The notes beneath the pieces were generated by a model. That model saw nothing but the letters and a program-made list of their open reading frames with translations. It searched no databases and had not been told where the DNA came from. DNA of 18,720 nt, taken from the NCBI GenBank assembly GCA_036397635.1, contig DASWIP010000084.1, positions 1 through 18,720 on the forward strand. The letters are read 5' to 3'. Shown piece by piece: positions 13,169 to 18,720 of this stretch (position 1 is the stretch's first letter; each line of letters starts with the position of its first letter). This DNA is from DASWIP01 sp036397635. GTDB taxonomy: Bacteria > Actinomycetota > AC-67. The translations under genes were made by a program, and so were the position numbers.

Positions 13169-14875
13169 ATGGAGCGAGGCATCTCACGTCGAACGTTCCT
13201 CCGATCCGCCGCTGCGACCGCGGCTGTTGCCTGGCTGCCGGCGTTCCGGGTCGCGCGCGCGGACGCCTCGTGCCCCGCTCCGCCCGCGTTCCCCCGTAAC
13301 ATCGAGCTGTACCGGCAGGCGTACCGCAACTGGGCGGGCGACATCGCGGTAGATGACGTCTGGACGTGCGCGCCGAGCCGCGCCGAACAGATCCTTCTGC
13401 TCGCAGACTGGGCTGCTGCCTACGGGTATCGCCTGCGTGCGCAGGGCATGCGTCACAACTGGTCGCCGCTGACGATCGAGCCCGGCTCGGCGTGCGAAGA
13501 GATCCTGCTCGTTGATACGACCCAGCACCTGACCGGGATGACGCTCCTGGATGGTGAGCCCGCGCGCGTCAAGGTCCAGGCAGGTGCAACCATGGAGGAG
13601 TTACTGGGGTATCTCCAGGCTGCAGGCCTCGGCATGACGACGTTCCCCGCCCCGGGCGATGTGACCGTCGGCGGTGTGCTCGCGATCGATGGCCACGGTG
13701 CTGCGATCCCGGCCCTCGGCGAGACGCGCAAGTCGGGCCACACGTACGGGTCGGTCAGCAACATGGTGCTGTCGCTCACGGCGATCGTGTGGGACAAGAG
13801 GAGCGGACGGTACAGACTCCGGGAGTTCGACAGGCGCGATCCCGCGTGCGCGGCGCTGCTCGTGAATCTCGGGCGCGCGTTCATCACCGAAGTGACGTTG
13901 CAGGTCGGCTCGAACGACATGCTGCGCTGTGAGAGCTTCGTGGACATCCCCGCATCGGAACTGTTCGCATCGCCGGGATCCGGGGGCCGGACGTTCGCGA
14001 GCGTGCTGGAAGGATCCGGTCGCGCGGAGGCGATCTGGTTCCCCTTCACCGAGTACCCGTGGGTGAAGGTTTGGACGATCTCGGACGAGAAGCCGGCCGG
14101 TGCACGCCGGGTAGACGGACCGTACAACTATCCGTTCACCGACAACATCCCCGCACCCCTGGCAGAGCTGGCCGGCGAGATCGTGCGGGGCAATGGGCAC
14201 ATGACGCCGACGTTCGGAAAGATGAGCTACGAAGTCGTCCGTGCCGGCCTGCTCGCCACGTCGTCGATGGACCTGTGGGGCGCGTCGAAGGACGTGATGC
14301 TGTATGTGCGGCCCACGACGATGCGGGTCACGACCAGCGGGTCCGCGGTGCTCGCGCGACGAAGCGCGATCCAGCAGGTTCTCGCGGACTTCTGTGCGCA
14401 GTACGGTCGGATGGTGGAAACGTACCGGCAGCGCGGCAGCTATCCGATGAACATGCCCCTGCAGCTGCGGGTCACCGGTTTGGATCACCCAGCTGAGGTC
14501 GAGATGAACGGCGCATCGCCTCCCTTGATCTCGTCACTCGCACCCAGGGCGGATCACCCGGAGTGGGACGTTGCGATCTGGTTCGATGCTCTTTCCTTCC
14601 CCGGGACGCCCGACGCCAACGCGTTCTACCAGGAGTTGGAAGAGTGGATGCACCAGCACTTCTCGGGTACCACCGCTGTTCGCCCCGAGTGGTCGAAGGG
14701 GTGGGCTTATACTGGCGACGGGCCGTGGACAAGGAGTGAGATGCTCACCTCAACCATCCCCGACGGGTTCCGCGCGCGGACCCGCGGATGGGACGAGGCG
14801 ATCGAGATCCTCGACCAGCTCGATCCGCACAGGGTATTCAGCAATGCGTTCCTCGACCGGCTCCTGCGCGCCTGA
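13169..14875 (+). CDS. Tat-exported VAO-type cholesterol oxidase (covalent-FAD, Brevibacterium type II-like)
   Basis: This 568-aa flavoenzyme has a twin-arginine signal (SRRTFLRS, 6-13, hydrophobic to about 26, A-R-A at 29-31). The p-cresol methylhydroxylase/VAO FAD domain spans about 65-235, with GAT at about 145 and PGDVTVGGVLAIDGHGAAIPALGE. The rest matches the cholesterol-oxidase substrate-binding domain, including AEAIWFPFTEYPWVKVWT, DHPEWDVAIWFD, RPEWSKGWAY and the terminal DPHRVFSNAFLDRLL. From memory of the Brevibacterium sterolicum class II enzyme the similarity runs end to end. H96 (MRHNWSPL) aligns with the His that covalently holds FAD there. The family oxidises and isomerises 3-beta-hydroxysterols with O2, giving H2O2. 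ATG 13169 has GAGAAGGAG about 12 bases upstream. The true substrate could be another sterol or hydrophobic alcohol. Confidence 0.88.
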   Translation: MERGISRRTFLRSAAATAAVAWLPAFRVARADASCPAPPAFPRNIELYRQAYRNWAGDIAVDDVWTCAPSRAEQILLLADWAAAYGYRLRAQGMRHNWSPLTIEPGSACEEILLVDTTQHLTGMTLLDGEPARVKVQAGATMEELLGYLQAAGLGMTTFPAPGDVTVGGVLAIDGHGAAIPALGETRKSGHTYGSVSNMVLSLTAIVWDKRSGRYRLREFDRRDPACAALLVNLGRAFITEVTLQVGSNDMLRCESFVDIPASELFASPGSGGRTFASVLEGSGRAEAIWFPFTEYPWVKVWTISDEKPAGARRVDGPYNYPFTDNIPAPLAELAGEIVRGNGHMTPTFGKMSYEVVRAGLLATSSMDLWGASKDVMLYVRPTTMRVTTSGSAVLARRSAIQQVLADFCAQYGRMVETYRQRGSYPMNMPLQLRVTGLDHPAEVEMNGASPPLISSLAPRADHPEWDVAIWFDALSFPGTPDANAFYQELEEWMHQHFSGTTAVRPEWSKGWAYTGDGPWTRSEMLTSTIPDGFRARTRGWDEAIEILDQLDPHRVFSNAFLDRLLRA

Positions 14876-14903
14876 AGGCATCGCCGGCATAGACCTCGTA
14901 AGG

Positions 14904-14921
14904 ACAAACGCGGCGTCCGCG
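14904..14921 (-). terminator. Possible intrinsic terminator after tRNA-Leu
   Basis: On the minus strand, eight bases past the tRNA discriminator base, CGCGG-ACG-CCGCG forms a 5-bp all-GC hairpin followed by TTTG. The T tract is short, so strength is doubtful. On the plus strand no T run follows, so it would not serve the oxidase gene. Confidence 0.35.
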
Positions 14922-14928
14922 CACGACG

Positions 14929-15013
14929 TGCCCGGGGAGGGAGTCGAACCCCCATGTCCTCGCGGACAGCGGATTTTAAGTCCGCCGCGTCTGACCAGTT
15001 CCGCCACCCGGGC
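14929..15013 (-). tRNA. tRNA-Leu (anticodon UAA)
   Basis: The minus strand folds as a class II tRNA of 85 nt including the discriminator base. The acceptor GCCCGGG pairs with CCCGGGC followed by discriminator A. The D arm contains GCGGAACTGGTCAGACGC. The anticodon stem GCGGA/TCCGC closes the loop CTTAAAA, giving anticodon UAA. The long variable arm TGTCCGCGAGGACA is typical of Leu/Ser, and the T arm contains GGTTCGACTCC. The 3' CCA is not encoded (ACG follows), so it must be added by CCA-adding enzyme. It lies 38 bp downstream of the SnoaL-like gene on the same strand. Confidence 0.96.
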
Positions 15014-15022
15014 CTCGCGGCG

Positions 15023-15028
15023 ATGCTA
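15023..15028 (-). promoter_or_regulatory. Possible -10 element of the tRNA gene
   Basis: TAGCAT on the minus strand lies nine bases before the mature tRNA 5' end and fits the TAnnnT pattern of actinobacterial -10 boxes. It is part of a 12-mer (GCGGCGATGCTA on the plus strand, 15017-15028) that recurs at 15546-15557 in the likely promoter of the neighbouring minus-strand gene. No good -35 is visible. Confidence 0.3.
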
Positions 15029-15051
15029 TCGCACCGCCCGGGGCGCTCGAT

Positions 15052-15525
15052 CTAGGAGCCGGGCGCGCCCGGCGCGCTCGGGCTGGTGTAGACCTTCTCG
15101 CCGGCGAAGCGGCGCGCCTCGGGATCCCAGGGGAAGAAGATCGTATTGAACCACCGCTTGCGCTCGCCGTCGGGCTCGACGCCCAGCCACGGCCCGCCAT
15201 CGTGGGTGGCGGTGACGTCTGCGTACTCGTACACGCCTTGCGGCCCGACGACGATGTCCAGCAGATCGAAATCGATATCCGGGAACGCGCCGAGCAGCTC
15301 GGTGTAGAAGCGGCGCGCGCCCTCGTGTCCTTCCCAGCGGTGGCCCTGCCACGGCAGCTCGTACACGCAGTCCGGCGCCAGCGTCGCGATCAGGCCGTCC
15401 AGGTCGCGCACGTCCTCGGCCTTGGAGTGCGCGATCCACAGCCCGCGGATCGCCTCGAAGTCCTCCGCGCTCGCGCGCCAGCCCAGCCGCTCGCGGATGT
15501 CGATCGCATCGACCTTGGCGCTCAT
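15052..15525 (-). CDS. SnoaL-like/NTF2-fold protein
   Basis: This 157-aa protein has the NTF2-like cone pattern: an N-terminal helix pair (EDFEAIRGLWIAHSKAEDVRDLDGLIATLAPDCVYEL), the strand motif GHRWEGHEGARRFYTELLGAFPDIDFD (61-87), then strands ending in KRWFNTIFFPWDPEARRFAGEKVY. Members include SnoaL-type polyketide cyclases, ketosteroid-isomerase relatives and many enzymes of unknown substrate. No specific catalytic set can be assigned. The minus-strand frame continues far upstream under the LLM gene, but the ATG at 15525 with GAGAGGAG seven bases before it is the natural start. It is divergent from the F420-type oxidoreductase operon and upstream of tRNA-Leu. Confidence 0.87.
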   Translation of the reverse strand: MSAKVDAIDIRERLGWRASAEDFEAIRGLWIAHSKAEDVRDLDGLIATLAPDCVYELPWQGHRWEGHEGARRFYTELLGAFPDIDFDLLDIVVGPQGVYEYADVTATHDGGPWLGVEPDGERKRWFNTIFFPWDPEARRFAGEKVYTSPSAPGAPGS

Positions 15526-15551
15526 CCTCGCTCCTCTCGATCCGTGCGGCG

Positions 15552-15581
15552 ATGCTACGGCGAGCGTTGCCGGGCTCGCAA
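15552..15581 (-). promoter_or_regulatory. Putative promoter of the SnoaL-like gene
   Basis: On the minus strand, TTGCGA (15581-15576) and TAGCAT (15557-15552) are separated by 18 bp, a good sigma-70-type layout. The -10 box is 26 bases upstream of the ATG and just before the ribosome-binding site. Confidence 0.4.
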
Positions 15582-15597
15582 TGCGCCGTGATAGCGT
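15567..15597 (+). promoter_or_regulatory. Putative promoter of the oxidoreductase/aminotransferase operon
   Basis: On the plus strand, TTGCCG (15567-15572) and TAGCGT (15592-15597) are separated by 19 bp, 33 bases upstream of the ATG at 15631. It overlaps the opposite-strand promoter, so the two divergent units may compete for polymerase. Confidence 0.3.
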
Positions 15598-15630
15598 GCC
15601 GACGACGACCTCGACGCCGGAGGAGACGCG

Positions 15631-16623
15631 ATGTCCGAGACGCCACTCGCCGTGACCGCCCCGCTGCCGGGTTCCACCGCGCGCGACAGCGTGACGCTCG
15701 CGCAGCGCGCGCGCGACTGGGGGTACCGCGCGGTGTGGGCATCGGAGGTCGACGGGCCGGATGCCTTCACGCTGCTCGGCGCGCTGGCGGTGACGACCGA
15801 CATGGATCTCGGCGTGGCGGTGATCCCGGTGCAGACCCGGACGGTCTTCTCGATCGGCATGTCGGCGGTGAGCCTCGCGCAGTTGTCCGAAGGACGGTTC
15901 ACGCTCGGCGTGGGTGCGTCCTCGGAGGTGCTGGTATCGCGGTTCGGCGGTCAGCCGTTCGACCGGCCGTTGCAGTATGTGCGCGAGGCGGTGACCGCCC
16001 TGCGTCCGATCCTCAACGGCGAGCGTTCCACGTTCGACGGGGAGTACGTCCACATCGGCGGCTACAAGCATCCGACGCCACCGCCCTCCCCGGTGCCCCT
16101 GTATCTCGGCTCGCTCAACCCGCGCTCGCTGCGGCTCGCCGGCGAGCTGGCCGACGGGCTGTGCCTCAACCAGATCGCGCCGCGTCACGTGCCGGCGATG
16201 CTCGACGAGGTTCGTACGGGCGCCAAGGAGGCCGGCCGCGAGCTGCCGTCGCCGTTCCCCGCCGTCGCTCGCCTGTTCTGCCTGGTGACCGACGACGCGG
16301 CCGGCGCGCGCGCCGTGGTCAAGATGGTCTTCGCGCCCTACGTCGCGACCAGCGTCTACAACCGCTTCTACCGCTGGATGGGCTACCAAGAGGAGGCCGC
16401 CGCGATCGCCGAGGCCGCGAAGGCCAAAGACAAGGGCGCCATGACCGCAGCGTTCAGCGATCGCATGGCCGAGGACCTGTTCGTGATCGGCACGGCCGAC
16501 GAGGTGACGGAGAAGATCCGCGAGTACGTGGACGCCGGCATCACCGTTCCGGTGATCGCGCCGCTCGCGCCCGACGTGCAGACCGCGGCCGCAACGCTGG
16601 AAGCGATCGGCGCGCGCTGGTGA
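15631..16623 (+). CDS. LLM-class, probably F420-dependent, oxidoreductase
   Basis: This 330-aa protein of the bacterial luciferase-like (TIM-barrel) superfamily carries the expected landmarks: GYRAVWASEVDGPDAFTLLGALA (31-53), VIPVQTRTVFSIGMSAVSLAQLSEGRFTLGVGASS (64-98), RPLQYVREAVTALRPILNGE (112-131) and the NPRSLRLAGELADGLCLN region (163-180) after VPLYLG. The family transfers hydride using F420 or FMN. F420 is likely from overall resemblance to actinobacterial members but cannot be proved here. The substrate is unknown. ATG 15631 is preceded by GGAGGAG. It ends 13 bp before the aminotransferase, so the two are almost certainly co-transcribed. Confidence 0.9.
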   Translation: MSETPLAVTAPLPGSTARDSVTLAQRARDWGYRAVWASEVDGPDAFTLLGALAVTTDMDLGVAVIPVQTRTVFSIGMSAVSLAQLSEGRFTLGVGASSEVLVSRFGGQPFDRPLQYVREAVTALRPILNGERSTFDGEYVHIGGYKHPTPPPSPVPLYLGSLNPRSLRLAGELADGLCLNQIAPRHVPAMLDEVRTGAKEAGRELPSPFPAVARLFCLVTDDAAGARAVVKMVFAPYVATSVYNRFYRWMGYQEEAAAIAEAAKAKDKGAMTAAFSDRMAEDLFVIGTADEVTEKIREYVDAGITVPVIAPLAPDVQTAAATLEAIGARW

Positions 16624-16636
16624 ACCGGAGGAGACC

Positions 16637-17818
16637 ATGAAGCAACAGCCGATCTCGCAGCTGCTCGGATCGCTGCTCGAGGATCTCGAGCCGCTGATGG
16701 ATTTCCTGACCGCGTCCACGTGGGCGCAACGGCAGGGTGACCCGACGATCGCGGATCTCGTCGTGGGCAACCCGCACGATGAGCCTCTGCCCGCCCTGAC
16801 CGACGCGATCGAGCGTCACGCCACCCCCACCGGCCCGGCGCATTTCGCCTACAACCTCGGCGACGAGAGCGCGCGGCGGGCGGCTGCGGATTCCCTGCAG
16901 CGGACCCAGGGGCTGACCGTTGCGTGGGAGGACGTCTTCCTCACCCCCGGCACCTTCGGCGCCATCTCGGTCGCGTTGCGCACCGTCGTCGATCCCGGCG
17001 ACGAGGTGATCTACATCAGGCCGCCCTGGTTCTTCTACGGTCCGATGATCCGCGCGGCCGGCGGCGACCCCGTGCCGGTGATGGCGTCCCAGCCCGACTT
17101 CGATCTGGATCTCGACGCGATCGCGGGAGCGATCAGCCCGCGGACGCGCGCGATCCTGATCAACTCACCCAACAACCCATCCGGTCGCATCTACCCGGAG
17201 GCGACGTTGCGCGCGCTCGGCGCGCTGCTCGAGGATGCGTCGGCGCGCAGCGAACGGCGGATCTACCTGCTGTCCGACGAGTCCTACGCGCGCATCCTGT
17301 ACGACGGGAACGCGGCGATCAGCCCGGCGCGCTTCTACGACGCCACGCTGCTGCTGTACACGTACGGCAAGACGCTGCTCGCGCCCGGCGAGCGGCTCGG
17401 CTACATCGCCGTCCCCGGGGTGATGCCCGACCGCGAGCAGCTCGAGCCGGCCCTGCTGCTCTCCCAGATCGTCGGCGGCTGGCAGATCCCGAATACGGTC
17501 ATGCAGTACGCGCTCCCCGAGCTCGAGCAGCACGTGATCGACCTGAAGCGCCTGCAGCGGCGGCGCGACCTGGTGGTCGATGAGCTGCGCGGGGCCGGCT
17601 ACGAGCTGCTCAAACCGGAAGGTACCTTCTACATACTCGCCCGATCGCCGATCGACGATGAGAAGACCTTCGTCGAGCAGCTCGCCGCCCGCGACGTGTT
17701 CGTTCTCCCCGGCTACACCTTCGAGCTGCCGGGCTGGTTCCGTATCTCGCTGACGGGATCCGACGCGATGATCGAGCGCGCGCTCCCGGCATTCCGCGAG
17801 ATCGCGAACGCGCGCTGA
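16637..17818 (+). CDS. Class I/II (fold-type I) PLP-dependent aminotransferase
   Basis: This 393-aa enzyme has the standard fold-type I set: a glycine-bearing cofactor loop TPGTFGAI (103-110), N180 in NSPNNPSG, D214 and Y217 in LLSDESYARI, the Schiff-base lysine K245 in YTYGKTLLAPGERLGY with R253 nearby, and a C-terminal FRISLTG that should supply the substrate-carboxylate Arg. Length is normal. It transfers an amino group between an amino acid and a 2-oxoacid. The specific substrate is not evident. ATG 16637 has GGAGGAG six bases upstream. It follows the LLM oxidoreductase by 13 bp and converges with the minus-strand gene to its right, with seven bases between stops. Confidence 0.92.
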   Translation: MKQQPISQLLGSLLEDLEPLMDFLTASTWAQRQGDPTIADLVVGNPHDEPLPALTDAIERHATPTGPAHFAYNLGDESARRAAADSLQRTQGLTVAWEDVFLTPGTFGAISVALRTVVDPGDEVIYIRPPWFFYGPMIRAAGGDPVPVMASQPDFDLDLDAIAGAISPRTRAILINSPNNPSGRIYPEATLRALGALLEDASARSERRIYLLSDESYARILYDGNAAISPARFYDATLLLYTYGKTLLAPGERLGYIAVPGVMPDREQLEPALLLSQIVGGWQIPNTVMQYALPELEQHVIDLKRLQRRRDLVVDELRGAGYELLKPEGTFYILARSPIDDEKTFVEQLAARDVFVLPGYTFELPGWFRISLTGSDAMIERALPAFREIANAR

Positions 17819-17825
17819 TGGCCGC

Positions 17826-18720
17826 TTACGGCGAGTCGATCCCAACGATCAGCGAGGGCCACGCGACTCCGAGCCGTTCACCCGGACCTACGCTGATCCG
17901 CTCGTCGAAGGCGAGGCTTCGCCCTCCGAACCGGTCGTTCACTTCGATCCCGACGACGAAGGTCGCCTCGATGCGTCCGGTGATGCGAAGCCGAACGCGA
18001 TAGCCCGCGATGCCATCGGGTCGACCAGCGTCCGCCGGCAGGCGATCAGCGAGCCATCCCTCCGTGCCGGAACCACGCGCGCGCGCGTCGAGGAATTGCA
18101 GCAGCGTCTCGAGATGCTCGTCGAGCTCGAGCCCATCGGCGAAGACCCCGTGCGACGGCAGATACCGCAGGGTGCCGTCGGCCTGCTGGAGCGAACGCAC
18201 CATCCCCCACCCTTGCTCGAAGAGGTCGTCGTTGGGACCGAACACGGTCAGGTCGATGGTCATCGTCGTGCCGTGGACCCAGTGGGCGACCCACGCCATC
18301 GAACGACACCCCGGGCAGCCCGGATCGTCGTCGGGATGCTCGATCCGGAATCGTGTCGCCGGTCGCCCCGCGACCGGATCCGGCGCCGCGGTCACGATCG
18401 CGCCGGATCGTTGCCGAGCAGCGGTCTGATCGCGGAACGAGGCCACATCATCGTCGTACGAACTCGACGGAGCGACCGCGATGCGCAGCATCGCCGGCCG
18501 CTGCTGCGCTTGCTGCGGGATGAAGACCGCCGTGTCGTCGCTGGGATCCAGGGTCGCGAGACCGAACCGCTTCGGATCGACCCCTTCGGCCGACGCGGTC
18601 GCGACGGTCGGCATCGACCTCCACGCTGCATCGATCGTGAGCCTGAAGCCGGATCGCTGCTGCTCGAACACCTGTGGGAGACCTTCCTCGCCCGGAGCCA
18701 CGTGCGTTCGCGTGGTCGAC
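17826..18720 (-). CDS. Unrecognised protein, probably 5'-truncated at the window edge
   Basis: The minus-strand frame is open from the right edge to the TAA at 17826. A GTG at 18701 could be a start (291 aa), but no ribosome-binding site precedes it and the frame continues to the edge, so the N-terminus probably lies outside. The protein alternates hydrophobic strands and acidic turns without membrane helices in the visible part. It carries a C-P-G-C motif (PGCPGCRSM) in the middle. The pattern of a long middle beta section (MLRIAVAPS, ATRFRIEH, TMTIDLTVFG) ending in a helix (LFEQGWGMVRSLQ) is reminiscent of PsbP/Mog1-like or LpqN-like folds, but this is weak inference. It converges on the aminotransferase with a seven-base gap. 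Confidence 0.65.
   Translation of the reverse strand, partial: STTRTHVAPGEEGLPQVFEQQRSGFRLTIDAAWRSMPTVATASAEGVDPKRFGLATLDPSDDTAVFIPQQAQQRPAMLRIAVAPSSSYDDDVASFRDQTAARQRSGAIVTAAPDPVAGRPATRFRIEHPDDDPGCPGCRSMAWVAHWVHGTTMTIDLTVFGPNDDLFEQGWGMVRSLQQADGTLRYLPSHGVFADGLELDEHLETLLQFLDARARGSGTEGWLADRLPADAGRPDGIAGYRVRLRITGRIEATFVVGIEVNDRFGGRSLAFDERISVGPGERLGVAWPSLIVGIDSP

Noticed and set aside
14921..14931. Perfect inverted repeat GCACG-A-CGTGC next to the tRNA
   Set aside because: A one-base loop cannot form a hairpin and no operator context is evident. It is more likely chance in GC-rich DNA.
15526..16770. Upstream continuation of the SnoaL-like frame under the oxidoreductase gene
   Set aside because: The extension is antisense to a convincing LLM gene, and a good ribosome-binding site precedes the ATG at 15525.

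Overview
The window is high-GC bacterial DNA of actinobacterial character. The signs are an F420-type luciferase-like monooxygenase, GTG starts with overlapping stop/start codons, a NarL-type regulator with tandem receivers, a VAO-type cholesterol oxidase with a Tat signal, and a tRNA without an encoded CCA end. There is no rRNA or other firm taxonomic marker, so a related high-GC lineage such as Chloroflexota/Limnocylindria cannot be excluded. No mobile element, CRISPR array or phage gene was seen.

Region 1 (1-438). The first 28 codons of a minus-strand exported protein run off the left edge. They are followed by a leader of about 350 bp in front of the main operon.

Region 2 (439-9622). Six plus-strand genes are locked together by 1-4 base stop/start overlaps. 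Three are paralogous membrane-anchored proteins of 706-745 aa. Each has an N-terminal anchor, a nearly invariant juxtamembrane motif, a PPC-like beta domain and seven TolB/PD40-type blades. They are followed by a receiver-only response regulator, a transmembrane HAMP/HisKA/HATPase sensor kinase and a small four-cysteine secreted protein. This looks like one sensory or envelope module and is the most interesting feature of the window.

Region 3 (9626-10831, minus strand). A response regulator with two receivers (the second lacks its phospho-acceptor Asp) and a LuxR-type HTH converges on the operon with a 3-bp gap. It may be the transcriptional output of the kinase.

Region 4 (10956-14875). A probable second operon, divergent from the regulator: a stand-alone cyclic-nucleotide-binding domain protein, a secreted protein, a TetR-family regulator, another secreted protein and a Tat-exported cholesterol-oxidase-like flavoenzyme. 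A sterol or other hydrophobic alcohol is the likely theme.

Region 5 (14902-18720). A minus-strand tRNA-Leu(UAA) with a possible terminator lies downstream of a SnoaL/NTF2-like gene. Divergent from that gene is a two-gene operon of an F420-type oxidoreductase and a class I/II aminotransferase. The last gene, convergent with these, is an unrecognised minus-strand protein that runs off the right edge.
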